Positions 6,447 through 13,198 of a stretch of DNA of 13,198 bases are shown piece after piece. How positions within the stretch are numbered: the first letter of the stretch is position 1; every line of letters starts with the position of its first letter. The translations under genes were made by a program, and so were the position numbers. Below the pieces are notes generated by a model, which had not been told where the DNA came from, ran no database searches, and saw only the letters and a list, made by a program, of their open reading frames with translations. Location: contig QFOX01000048.1 in assembly GCA_003241645.1 (NCBI GenBank), forward strand, positions 1-13,198, written 5' to 3'. Origin of the DNA: Azospirillum brasilense (GTDB taxonomy: Bacteria > Pseudomonadota > Alphaproteobacteria > Rickettsiales > UBA3002).

Positions 6447-8177
6447 CTAGGCTTTCTTGTTCGGTACGAAATCAAGCACCGTGGCTTCGGGGAAAGCATC
6501 CATCACGGCGCGGACTTTGGGGTGGTTCAGCGCGTATTCACGCATTTTGGCGGCGGCGGCCTGGCGCATTTCACGAATGGTGGGGGCGCCTTCCGCATCC
6601 GTCACCAGCACCACGTGCCATGGCATGCCCGTCCACTCCGCAAGGCGGCGGTTCAGGCGCGCGGGCACATCCGGTGCAAGGTGCGTGACCGGCTTCACTT
6701 CAAGGCGGCCGGGGGCGAATTTCACCAGCCGCAGGTCGGCGATCAGGTGGGTGGCCAGCATCATCTCGCGGCGCTGCTCGAACAGCGCGACCAGCTCGTC
6801 GTAGCTATGCAGTTCCACCACGGGCTGGGTCTGCTGCTGCGGCTTGGTGGCCATGGCGGTAGCGGCACCGCCACTGCGCATGACGGGGCCGGCGCTGGGC
6901 GCGGCCGCGATGCTGCTGCCGCCCACGGCGGGCGACAAGGTGTGCACACCCGCTGAAGCGCTGGGTGCGGCGCTGCGTGGGGCAGGTTGGGCGTTACCCG
7001 CCGGGGCAGGCACATTCCCACCAGCTTGCACGGCCCGCACCAGTTCGGCGGGGCTAGGCAGTTGCGAGGCATAGCCCAGCCGCACGAGGATCATCTCCAG
7101 CGTGGCTTTGGCGTTGCTGGCATGGCGAAGCTCGTCGGCCCCGCGGGTGAGGATCTGCCACGCGCGTGTCAGCGCGGGCACGTTCACCCGCGCCACCATG
7201 GCCTGCGCCAGCTGCTGCTCGGCGGGCGAGAAATTCAGGTTCTGCGCCAGCTGCGGGGCGGCCAGAATGCGCGTCAGGTAATGGGTGATGTCGAGCAGGT
7301 CACTCAGCAGCATGGCCGCGTCGGCGCCTTGCGTGTGCAACTGGCTGGCCTGCGCCAGCGCTTTGGCGGTGTCGCCGCTGAACAACGCATCCAGCAGCGC
7401 GAAGACCTGCGACTTATCGGCGAGGCCGAGCATGTCGCGCACGGATTCAGCCGTGATGGTCACGTTGCCCTGCGCGTCGGTGTGCATGGCGATGGCCTGA
7501 TCGAGCAGCGACAGCGAATCGCGCACTGAACCTTCGGCCGCGGCCGCGATGAGCAGCGCGCAATCCTGCGGCAGGGTAATGTTCTCTTTCGCCGAAACAT
7601 TCACCAGATGCTGCGATAGCTCATCCATCTCCACGCGTTTGAGGTCGAATTTCTGGCAGCGCGAAATGATGGTAACGGGAATCTTGCGGATCTCGGTGGT
7701 TGCGAAGATGAATTTCACATGCGGCGGCGGTTCCTCCAGCGTTTTCAGCAGCGCGTTGAACGCGCTTTTGCTGAGCATGTGGACCTCATCGATGATGTAG
7801 ATCTTGTAGCGGGCCGACACGGGCGCGTATTGCACCGAATCGATCAGGTCGCGCATGTTATCGACGCCGGTATTGCTCGCCGCATCCATCTCGATCACGT
7901 CCACATGCCGGTCTTCTGCAATGGCGACGCAGTTGCTGCACACGCCGCAGGGCGTGGTGGTGGGCTCGCCCTGGCCATCCGGCCCGATGCAGTTCAGCCC
8001 GCGGGCAATGATGCGCGCTGTGGTGGTCTTGCCGATGCCGCGAATGCCCGTCAGCACGAAGGCATGCGCGATGCGGCCCGAGGCGAACGCGTTCGTCAGC
8101 GTGCGCACCAGCACTTCCTGACCGATAAGGTCAGCAAAGGTCTGCGGGCGGTATTTACGGGCTAAAACACGATACAT
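6447..8177 (-). CDS. dnaX: DNA polymerase III subunit tau (gamma/tau)
   Basis: AAA+ clamp-loader subunit of the replicative polymerase; it opens and loads the beta clamp and, through its tau C-terminus, holds polymerase cores and helicase together. The 576-residue protein shows MYRVLARKYRPQTF at the N-terminus, Walker A GIRGIGKT (44-51), a four-cysteine zinc module (C63, C77, C80, C83), Walker B YIIDEVHML (127-135), sensor FATTE (158-162) and the SRC arginine-finger motif (172-174). A Pro/Ala/Ser-rich linker (roughly 395-450) leads to a C-terminal domain. No run of A on the coding strand resembling the E. coli AAAAAAG slippery site was seen, so a frameshifted gamma form is not indicated. The ATG at 8177 gives the canonical N-terminus. 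It lies 49 bases after the preceding unknown gene. Confidence 0.96.
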   Translation of the reverse strand: MYRVLARKYRPQTFADLIGQEVLVRTLTNAFASGRIAHAFVLTGIRGIGKTTTARIIARGLNCIGPDGQGEPTTTPCGVCSNCVAIAEDRHVDVIEMDAASNTGVDNMRDLIDSVQYAPVSARYKIYIIDEVHMLSKSAFNALLKTLEEPPPHVKFIFATTEIRKIPVTIISRCQKFDLKRVEMDELSQHLVNVSAKENITLPQDCALLIAAAAEGSVRDSLSLLDQAIAMHTDAQGNVTITAESVRDMLGLADKSQVFALLDALFSGDTAKALAQASQLHTQGADAAMLLSDLLDITHYLTRILAAPQLAQNLNFSPAEQQLAQAMVARVNVPALTRAWQILTRGADELRHASNAKATLEMILVRLGYASQLPSPAELVRAVQAGGNVPAPAGNAQPAPRSAAPSASAGVHTLSPAVGGSSIAAAPSAGPVMRSGGAATAMATKPQQQTQPVVELHSYDELVALFEQRREMMLATHLIADLRLVKFAPGRLEVKPVTHLAPDVPARLNRRLAEWTGMPWHVVLVTDAEGAPTIREMRQAAAAKMREYALNHPKVRAVMDAFPEATVLDFVPNKKA

Positions 8178-8226
8178 GCGGTGAACCTAGTGCGCCGTCG
8201 CCCCATAGTCGAGGGGGGAATCGGGG

Positions 8227-8910
8227 TTATCCACGGCCTTGGGATGCGCCGATCTGCATGGACAGGCCCACAAGATGGCGCAAAAGCAAAGCATTGTCGT
8301 GTAGGCTGCGCAGGTTGGGGGTTGCCATGTCCACCGCGGGGTGCAGGCGGAAGTTGGTGGCGTTGTGCTGCACAGGCACGTAAGGGTTGCGGTCCGTCGC
8401 ATGGAAATGCGGATCGGTGAAATTGGGCGGGATGGCATCATGCAGGGCCTGCACGTATACATCCTCGCGCAACGGTTCAGTAGCGGCATGAATGGGCGGA
8501 TTCACGACCAGCACTTTCAGCCCGGGCCATTGCTCGCGTAGGCGGGCCAGCCAGCGGAAGGTGGAGGGTTTCTCAAGGATACCGTCCGGGATTACGATCG
8601 CATCCAGCTGTTCCTGTTTGTCAGGATTCCAGCGGTTGACTTTGTTATGCTTGGCGATCTGTGCATCGATGATCTGAAGATGCTTGTCGAGATGTTCGAA
8701 ACCCGTGAAATGGCCGGCATTAGTCGCAGGGAATTTCTGGGTGAAATGGTAGAACTGGATGCCATCGACCGATTGCAGCAATTCCGGCCGCTTGAATAGC
8801 TTTTCCGTATCAAGCTGGCGGTCGCGCAGCGCTTGCGGATGCTTCAGGCCCTGCGCCTGCAGGAACGGCACCGAACTGTTATGGCTATCGAGAACGAGGA
8901 CATGTTTCAT
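8227..8910 (-). CDS. Hypothetical protein between SRP RNA and dnaX
   Basis: A 227-residue predicted cytoplasmic protein that I cannot assign to a family. It opens with a beta-strand-like HVLVLDSHNSSVPFL (3-17) and has two further hydrophobic strands, QLDAIVIPDGI (101-111) and GLKVLVVNPPIHA (130-142), separated by an amphipathic helix. This spacing suggests an alpha/beta Rossmann-like fold. The second half is rich in His, Asn and Pro (DPHFHATDRNPYVPVQHNATNF, 166-187). No signal peptide or membrane segment is seen. The ATG at 8910 has AGAGG five bases upstream. An upstream in-frame extension to 9117 would run across the SRP RNA gene and is rejected. It lies 54 bases after the SRP RNA and 49 before dnaX on the same strand, so it is probably co-transcribed with both. 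The frame is clearly coding; its function is unknown. Confidence 0.85.
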   Translation of the reverse strand: MKHVLVLDSHNSSVPFLQAQGLKHPQALRDRQLDTEKLFKRPELLQSVDGIQFYHFTQKFPATNAGHFTGFEHLDKHLQIIDAQIAKHNKVNRWNPDKQEQLDAIVIPDGILEKPSTFRWLARLREQWPGLKVLVVNPPIHAATEPLREDVYVQALHDAIPPNFTDPHFHATDRNPYVPVQHNATNFRLHPAVDMATPNLRSLHDNALLLRHLVGLSMQIGASQGRG

Positions 8911-8964
8911 GCACGCCTCTTTAACATAGCGGCGTCGGACCAACATGAAGCTTTTATGAAAGGT

Positions 8965-9053
8965 GGCTGGCGGACGACCCGCCGACAAATTCACTGCGGC
9001 TGCTGCCTTTCGGCCCTGACCGGGTTCGCGAGGATCAACGTCCGCCGCCAGCC
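8965..9053 (-). ncRNA. ffs: Signal recognition particle RNA (small 4.5S type)
   Basis: RNA scaffold of the bacterial signal recognition particle, which binds Ffh and guides ribosomes making membrane proteins to the inner membrane. On the minus strand the conserved domain IV core is clear: GGTCAGGGCCGAAAGGCAGC, matching the bacterial pattern GGTCAGGTCCGGAAGGAAGC, with UCAGG and AGCAG forming the Ffh-binding loop and a GAAA tetraloop at the tip. The ends GGCTGGCGG (from 9053) and CCGCCAGCC (to 8965) are perfectly complementary and close the rod. The length of about 89 nucleotides is short but within the small-SRP type that lacks the Alu domain. Exact ends are set by this pairing and the upstream promoter. 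Location beside dnaX-ybaB-recR is common. Confidence 0.93.
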
Positions 9054-9060
9054 GATTTGG

Positions 9061-9089
9061 TATGTAGGGTGCGGGCTGCATGCATGCAA
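9061..9089 (-). promoter_or_regulatory. Promoter of the SRP RNA gene
   Basis: On the minus strand TTGCAT (9089-9084) and TACATA (9066-9061) are separated by 17 bases, the optimal sigma-70-type spacing. The SRP RNA 5' end predicted from its closing stem lies exactly 7 bases after the -10 box, at 9053. The agreement between two independent lines, box spacing and RNA end, makes this the best-supported promoter in the window. It probably also serves the genes downstream as far as recR, because no terminator is visible after the RNA. Confidence 0.75.
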
Positions 9090-9214
9090 GAAGAAAGCTT
9101 GATGGTGGCTTTATCAAAAGCGCCGTTACGCCGTATCGCCCCTTGCCGCGGGCTGGGGCATGGTGGGTTCGTTGCCGCTAGGCAGCCAATTTCATTCACT
9201 TAATGGAGATACCC

Positions 9215-9385
9215 ATGTCGGTTAAAGGTAACATCAAAGAAGCAGCTGGTTTCCTCAAAGAAGAGACCGGTGAGATCCTGAAGAACGATAAAATGGCCCG
9301 CGAAGGCCGCAACCTGCGTAACGAAGGCCGTATGCAGGATGGCGAACTGCCGAAAATGACCCCGATCGGCAAAGACCATAAGTAG
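9215..9385 (+). CDS. Small CsbD-like protein
   Basis: A 56-residue, very hydrophilic protein resembling the CsbD family of small stress-related proteins, whose molecular function is unknown. It shows the family style of short charged helical repeats with Gly: SVKGNIKEAAGFLKEETGEI followed by MAREGRNLRNEGRMQDGE. I chose the ATG at 9215, which has GGAG six bases upstream; an earlier in-frame ATG at 9203 overlaps that ribosome binding site. The gene stands alone, diverging from the SRP RNA unit and ending in a strong terminator, so it is probably a single-gene transcript. No clear promoter was seen in the bases before it. Family membership is likely but rests on short sequence. Confidence 0.75.
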   Translation: MSVKGNIKEAAGFLKEETGEILKNDKMAREGRNLRNEGRMQDGELPKMTPIGKDHK

Positions 9386-9422
9386 TCCATCCGTGCCCTC
9401 GTGGCATGAATGACACGCTTAG

Positions 9423-9451
9423 ACCACCCCGGTGCAAACTGGGGTGGTTTT
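9423..9451 (+). terminator. Intrinsic terminator of the CsbD-like gene
   Basis: ACCACCCCGGT (9423-9433) pairs with ACTGGGGTGGT (9438-9448) in an 11-base-pair stem that includes one G-U pair. The loop is the stable tetraloop GCAA, and TTTT follows (9448-9451). It stands 37 bases after the stop codon at 9385 and separates this gene from ftsK. Confidence 0.9.
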
Positions 9452-9569
9452 GCGTTTGTGGGCTTGTTTTGCCTGCAGTGCCTTGCTAAAAACCTAGGAT
9501 TAGACCCGAAAACGGGCGTTGCACCATCGGCAGATCGTCAATCTTCTTAACCCCTCATGGAGACCATGC

Positions 9570-11909
9570 ATGGTGGGACGTTTGCTGTCGGCCATTCCTG
9601 TGCCTTCGCTGTTGCGCCGTCGCGCCGGCGAATGCATGGCGCTTGGCTTCGTTCTGTTCGGTGTGCTGCTGGCCGCCGCGCTCATGACCTACACCACCAG
9701 CGACCCTTCGTGGAACCAGACGGGCGACGTGCCGGTGCAGAACGCGCTGGGCAGCGTGGGCGCCAACATTGCCGACCTGCTGAAACAGACCGTGGGCTGG
9801 ATGTCGGTCATGGTGGTGGTCGCGTTCTTTGGCTGGTCGTGGCGGCTCATCATGAAAGACGACAACCTGCAACTGCGCTGGCGCTTTGTGGCGCTGCTGT
9901 TCGCGCTGGTGAGTGGTTCCACGCTGCTGGCGCTGCTTGCGGCCAGCAGCGGTGCGCCGTGGCTGGCAACGGCCAGCGGGCCGATTGGCATTGTCATGGG
10001 CAACGCGCTGGTGCCGCTCATCACCGTGTGGGGCGTGGTAGCCCTCATGGGGTTGATGTTCGCTGCCTCCTTGCCGGTGGCCATTGGCCTGCGCCTGCAT
10101 GAATGGGTGGCGATCTCCATCATGCTGCGCCGTGCGGGGGCCTATGCCGCCGCGGGCTTCATGGGGGTGATGGCATGGATCCGTGGCCGCGCCGACCGCA
10201 GTGAGGACGACGAGGAAGAATACGACGAGGACGAGGAATACGAGGACGAAGACGCACTCGACGAGGACGAAGACGCGGATGCGGAGGAGGACGAGGAAGA
10301 CGACCGCGACCTGCTTGGGCCGCGTCTGGAATCGAAGCCGAAAAAACGCATTGAAGCGAAGAAGGCCAAGAAAGCCTCCGATCAGGGCGCGCTGGACCTG
10401 CGCAGCCGCAGTGGTGCCTACACCATGCCCAGCCTGAACCTGATGAGCAAACCTTCGGGCAAGGGGCCCAAGCAGCTTTCGGAAAGCGCGCTGGAACAGA
10501 ATGCGCGCCTGCTGGAGAGTGTGCTGGATGATTTCGGCGTAAAAGGCGAGATCACGCGCGTGCGCCCCGGCCCGGTGGTCACGCTGTATGAACTTTCGCC
10601 CGCACCTGGCATCAAATCCAGCCGGGTGATCGGCTTGGCCGACGATATCGCCCGTTCCATGAGCGCCATTTCGGCGCGCATTTCGGTGATTCCGGGGCAG
10701 AACGCGCTGGGCATCGAGCTGCCGAACGCACACCGCGAAACTGTGTACATGCGCGAAATGCTGGAGGACGACGCTTACGAAAGTACCGAGGCAAAACTGC
10801 CGCTGGTGCTGGGCAAGGACATTTCCGGCGAGCCCATCATCGCCGATCTGGCGCGCATGCCGCACGTGCTGGTGGCGGGTACGACCGGTTCGGGTAAATC
10901 GGTCGCCATCAACACCATGATCATGAGCCTCGTCTACCACATGACGCCGGAGCAATGTAAGTTCATCATGATCGACCCGAAGATGCTCGAGCTGTCGGTG
11001 TACGACAACATTCCGCATTTGCTGTCGCCGGTGGTGACCGAGCCGGGCAAAGCCGTGGTGGCGCTGAAATGGGCCGTGAAGGAAATGGAGCAGCGTTACC
11101 GCCTGATGAGCAATCTCGGCGTGCGCAACATCGACAATTACAACAAGCGCCTTGAGGAAGCCCGCAAGAAAGGCGAGGAGCTGACGCGCACGGTGCAGAC
11201 CGGTTTCGACCCCGAAACGGGCAAGCCCATCATGGAAAAACAAGCCATGGACATGAACGCGCTGCCCTACATCGTGGTGATCGTGGATGAGATGGCCGAC
11301 CTGATGCTGGTGGCGGGCAAGGATATTGAATCCAGCATCCAGCGTCTGGCGCAAATGGCGCGCGCGGCGGGCATCCACATTATCATGGCGACGCAGCGCC
11401 CCTCGGTGGATGTCATCACCGGCGTGATCAAGGCGAACTTCCCCACCCGCATTTCGTTCCAGGTGACCAGCAAGATCGATTCGCGCACCATTCTGGGTGA
11501 ACAGGGCGCCGAGCAGCTGCTGGGGCAGGGCGACATGCTGTATATGGCCGGTGGCGGGCGCATCACCCGGGTGCACGGGCCGTTCATTTCCGATAAGGAA
11601 GTGGAGCAGATCGTGGCCTACCTGCGCACGCAGGGCGAGCCGCAATACGACGCCGCCGTGACCTTCGACGAGGAAGCCGAATCCGAGAATGGTGAGCTGT
11701 TCGACGAGGACGAGACCGAAGCCGACAAGGCGCTGTATCGCCAGGCCGTCGAGATCGTGGTGCGCGACCAGAAGGCCAGCACCAGCTACGTGCAGCGCAA
11801 GCTGAAGATCGGCTACAACCGCGCGGCCCGCATCATCGAGAAAATGGAGCAGGAGGGCATCGTCGGTGCGCCGAACCATGTGGGCAAACGTGAAGTGTTG
11901 GAGCGGTAG
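9570..11909 (+). CDS. ftsK: DNA translocase FtsK
   Basis: Septum-located DNA pump that couples cell division to chromosome segregation and dimer resolution. The 779-residue protein has an N-terminal membrane part with about four segments (near 24-41, 76-92, 106-125 and 144-165). A strongly acidic linker follows (212-247; 29 of 36 residues Asp or Glu), then a Lys-rich stretch. The motor has Walker A GTTGSGKS (437-444) and Walker B IVVIVDEMADL (568-578), with further conserved blocks MIDPKMLELSVYDNIPHLL and IIMATQRPSVDVITGVIKAN. The C-terminal gamma winged helix, which reads the orienting DNA sequences, is at about 715-779 (STSYVQRKLKIGYNRAARIIE). I chose the ATG at 9570 with GGAG seven bases upstream; a TTG at 9519 is less likely. 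Closeness to lolA is typical of alphaproteobacteria. Confidence 0.96.
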   Translation: MVGRLLSAIPVPSLLRRRAGECMALGFVLFGVLLAAALMTYTTSDPSWNQTGDVPVQNALGSVGANIADLLKQTVGWMSVMVVVAFFGWSWRLIMKDDNLQLRWRFVALLFALVSGSTLLALLAASSGAPWLATASGPIGIVMGNALVPLITVWGVVALMGLMFAASLPVAIGLRLHEWVAISIMLRRAGAYAAAGFMGVMAWIRGRADRSEDDEEEYDEDEEYEDEDALDEDEDADAEEDEEDDRDLLGPRLESKPKKRIEAKKAKKASDQGALDLRSRSGAYTMPSLNLMSKPSGKGPKQLSESALEQNARLLESVLDDFGVKGEITRVRPGPVVTLYELSPAPGIKSSRVIGLADDIARSMSAISARISVIPGQNALGIELPNAHRETVYMREMLEDDAYESTEAKLPLVLGKDISGEPIIADLARMPHVLVAGTTGSGKSVAINTMIMSLVYHMTPEQCKFIMIDPKMLELSVYDNIPHLLSPVVTEPGKAVVALKWAVKEMEQRYRLMSNLGVRNIDNYNKRLEEARKKGEELTRTVQTGFDPETGKPIMEKQAMDMNALPYIVVIVDEMADLMLVAGKDIESSIQRLAQMARAAGIHIIMATQRPSVDVITGVIKANFPTRISFQVTSKIDSRTILGEQGAEQLLGQGDMLYMAGGGRITRVHGPFISDKEVEQIVAYLRTQGEPQYDAAVTFDEEAESENGELFDEDETEADKALYRQAVEIVVRDQKASTSYVQRKLKIGYNRAARIIEKMEQEGIVGAPNHVGKREVLER

Positions 11910-12046
11910 GGGCCATGAAAATAGGGCATCTGCAGTGTCGTTCGCGTGCTCGCCTCGGTCATGTGCATGGCCGTACACTCCCTCGCTGCGCGCGCGTACT
12001 CCGCGCATCTACCCGGTTTTGATGTCCCCTGAACGTTGAGTTTTTT
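11910..12046. other. Unexplained intergenic block between ftsK and a membrane-protein gene
   Basis: This 137-base stretch has no convincing gene, intrinsic terminator or promoter. It contains several short partial symmetries, for example TGTGC (11961-11965) against GTACA (11972-11976) and alternating GC tracts near 11986-11996, followed by CGGTTTTGATGTCCCCTGAACG. A T-run (12041-12046) directly precedes the next ATG, where a strong ribosome binding site is missing. Confidence 0.4.
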
Positions 12047-12538
12047 ATGCGTTATTCGATCATTTTCCTTATTCTCGCCGCACTCATGCTGGTGCTGCCG
12101 ACCGAGCGCGTGAAGCGTGACGAATCGCGCCCGACCCCCATCGACCTGGTGATGAGCGACGAGCAGCAAACCGTGGTGGTAACGTGGCTGGACGGGGCGG
12201 TGAGCCACCTGCAAAGCCTGTCGCCCACCGGGCAGTTGCTGGTGATGGCGACGTTCATCATCCTCATCATCAACGCAGCGATCGTGGTGGCGTATCTGGT
12301 CAATAGTGTGGCGGCCATTCTTGGCATCGGCCTTTCGGTCGTGCTGTTGCTGGGGCTGGCGAGCTTCGCGCTGCTGGGCTGGTGCGTGGGCTGGGCCCGC
12401 CCGCGGCGTGCATTGGCGCTGCACCTGAAGAACCATGCGGAATTCGGCCCGTTCGTGGGGCGGGTGCGCACCATGCTGTGGAAGCGCCGCTTCAAGCGCG
12501 CCGCCCGCGAGCATGGTTTTTCTACGGTGTCGTCATAA
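12047..12538 (+). CDS. Hypothetical membrane protein
   Basis: A 163-residue protein of unknown family. It begins with a hydrophobic segment (MRYSIIFLILAALMLVLP, residues 1-18) that could be a signal anchor. A polar region (about 19-60) follows, then two adjacent membrane segments (about 63-86 and 90-113), and a basic tail with WKRRFKRAAREHG (145-157). The layout suggests an inner-membrane protein with a periplasmic loop of some 40 residues and a positively charged cytoplasmic C-terminus. The ATG at 12047 follows a T-run with only a weak GAG upstream. It lies between ftsK and lolA, which are normally near one another, so it may be a lineage-specific addition. Coding is likely from the consistent membrane pattern and GC-rich codon use. 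Confidence 0.75.
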   Translation: MRYSIIFLILAALMLVLPTERVKRDESRPTPIDLVMSDEQQTVVVTWLDGAVSHLQSLSPTGQLLVMATFIILIINAAIVVAYLVNSVAAILGIGLSVVLLLGLASFALLGWCVGWARPRRALALHLKNHAEFGPFVGRVRTMLWKRRFKRAAREHGFSTVSS

Positions 12539-12570
12539 AACTGACGCATGCGGTAGTTAAGCTGTTGCCT

Positions 12571-12795
12571 ATGAAACAGCCGATCACACCGCTTGATAAC
12601 CCACAATACGATGCCGTGCTTGCCCGTTGCAGTAACGAGGAACTTGCCCGTATTCAGGTCTTCCACATGGCGCAGCTGGATGAAGCGTTGGAGCGCGCGC
12701 CACATCTGGAGCACCCCAGCGTGGTCACGGTGCAGCGTTGTCTTGCCTCGGTGCATCGCGTGATCGAGACGCGCCACGCGCAGAAAGGCGCGTGA
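12571..12795 (+). CDS. Small hypothetical protein upstream of lolA
   Basis: A 74-residue predicted soluble protein that I do not recognise. It has a helical central part (CSNEELARIQVFHMAQLDEALE, residues 20-41) and a second helix with VVTVQRCLASVHRVIETRH. No membrane segment, signal peptide or metal motif is visible apart from two isolated cysteines. The ATG at 12571 is the first in frame after the membrane-protein gene ends, 32 bases upstream. The same frame stays open back to 12382, but that part lies inside the preceding gene. Its ribosome binding site is poor. lolA begins 45 bases further on, so the three are probably read together. Likely real, though short. Confidence 0.6.
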   Translation: MKQPITPLDNPQYDAVLARCSNEELARIQVFHMAQLDEALERAPHLEHPSVVTVQRCLASVHRVIETRHAQKGA

Positions 12796-12840
12796 CAGCC
12801 CGCAGGGCTTTCGCTACAGCTTGCGTATCAGGAGAAACCT

Positions 12841-13198
12841 ATGCGCCGTTTGCTCACCATTCTTATCGCTGCCCCGTTGCTGCTTGCGGCCAAGCCCTTG
12901 CCGTGGGCCAACCACAATGAAGAGATCAAGCGCGTGGAAGGCTACCTGACCGGGCTTTCCACCATCGTGGCGGATTTCAGCCAGGTGGCTGCTAATGGCG
13001 AGCTTTCGGAGGGCAAGTTCTACCTGAAGCGCCCGGGCAAAATGCGCTGGGAATATGCGCCGCCCACGCCCATCCTGCTGGTCAGCAACGGCAAGGTCAT
13101 CACCTATTACGACGCCGAGCTGGATCAGGTGAACTACGTGCCGGTGGACGATACGCTGGCCGGCTTCCTCGCGCAGGATACCATTGTGCTGAATAGCG
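12841..13198 (+). CDS. lolA: Outer-membrane lipoprotein carrier LolA (3' end missing)
   Basis: Periplasmic chaperone that takes lipoproteins released by the LolCDE complex across the periplasm to the outer membrane. The first 119 residues are in the window. They start with a basic and hydrophobic signal peptide (MRRLLTILIAAPLLLAA), then EIKRVEGYLTGLSTIVADFSQ (27-47), GKFYLKRPGKMRWEY (57-71) and PILLVSNGKVITYYDAELDQVNYVPV, all typical of LolA, including the Arg-Trp-Glu core strand. The ATG at 12841 has AGGAG six bases upstream. The frame is open to the last base, so the gene continues beyond the window. Position after ftsK agrees with the order seen in many alphaproteobacteria. Confidence 0.92.
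   Translation, partial: MRRLLTILIAAPLLLAAKPLPWANHNEEIKRVEGYLTGLSTIVADFSQVAANGELSEGKFYLKRPGKMRWEYAPPTPILLVSNGKVITYYDAELDQVNYVPVDDTLAGFLAQDTIVLNS

Noticed and set aside
6447..8177. Programmed frameshift in dnaX giving a gamma subunit
   Set aside because: No run of six or more A on the coding strand, and no slippery site with a following hairpin, was seen.
9172..9200. Promoter for the CsbD-like gene (TTGCCG ... TTCACT)
   Set aside because: The -10 box matches the consensus at only three positions and would start transcription after the ribosome binding site.
9505..9516. CCCGAAAACGGG hairpin before ftsK as a regulatory site
   Set aside because: The stem has only four base pairs, common by chance at this GC content.
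9555..12008. Long open frame of 817 codons on the minus strand opposite ftsK
   Set aside because: Its product is a low-complexity His/Arg-rich translation with no domain, caused by the GC-rich codon bias of ftsK, which has complete conserved motifs.

Overview
This window is a gene-dense, GC-rich chromosomal segment, most likely from an alphaproteobacterium. The support is a fused ispDF gene, the run ispDF-pgpA-cinA(C-terminal type), the cluster SRP RNA-dnaX-ybaB-recR, and ftsK followed shortly by lolA. Nothing here allows a finer placement. Almost all of it is core housekeeping sequence, and no phage, CRISPR or toxin-antitoxin locus was seen.

Layout: (1) 1-1985, plus strand: the 3' part of ispDF (isoprenoid precursors), pgpA (phosphatidylglycerol synthesis) and a stand-alone CinA C-terminal domain. 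Each pair overlaps at ATGA, so this is a translationally coupled operon. (2) 1944-3628, minus strand: glmU (UDP-GlcNAc) followed by a small unknown gene whose 3' end runs 42 bases into cinA. (3) 3675-5339, plus strand: rmuC, divergent from glmU across 46 bases, then a GIY-YIG endonuclease gene of visibly lower GC that starts right after the rmuC stop codon. A compact 93-bp palindromic element (5339-5431) follows, built like two inverted REP units. (4) 9053-5442, minus strand: an SRP RNA gene with its own promoter, an unknown 227-aa gene, dnaX, ybaB/ebfC and recR. The order and spacing suggest one transcription unit. An inverted array of 7-bp repeats lies directly before the recR start codon. 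(5) 9215-13198, plus strand: a small CsbD-like gene with a strong intrinsic terminator, ftsK with a long acidic linker, two unknown small genes (one a membrane protein) and the 5' part of lolA.

Functional themes are envelope precursor supply (ispDF, pgpA, glmU, lolA), chromosome replication, repair and segregation (dnaX, ybaB, recR, rmuC, ftsK), and protein targeting (SRP RNA). The regions that stand out are the GIY-YIG gene with its REPIN-like element, the heptamer array before recR, the unidentified gene between the SRP RNA and dnaX, and an unexplained intergenic block after ftsK. No stretch longer than about 300 bases lacks a gene.
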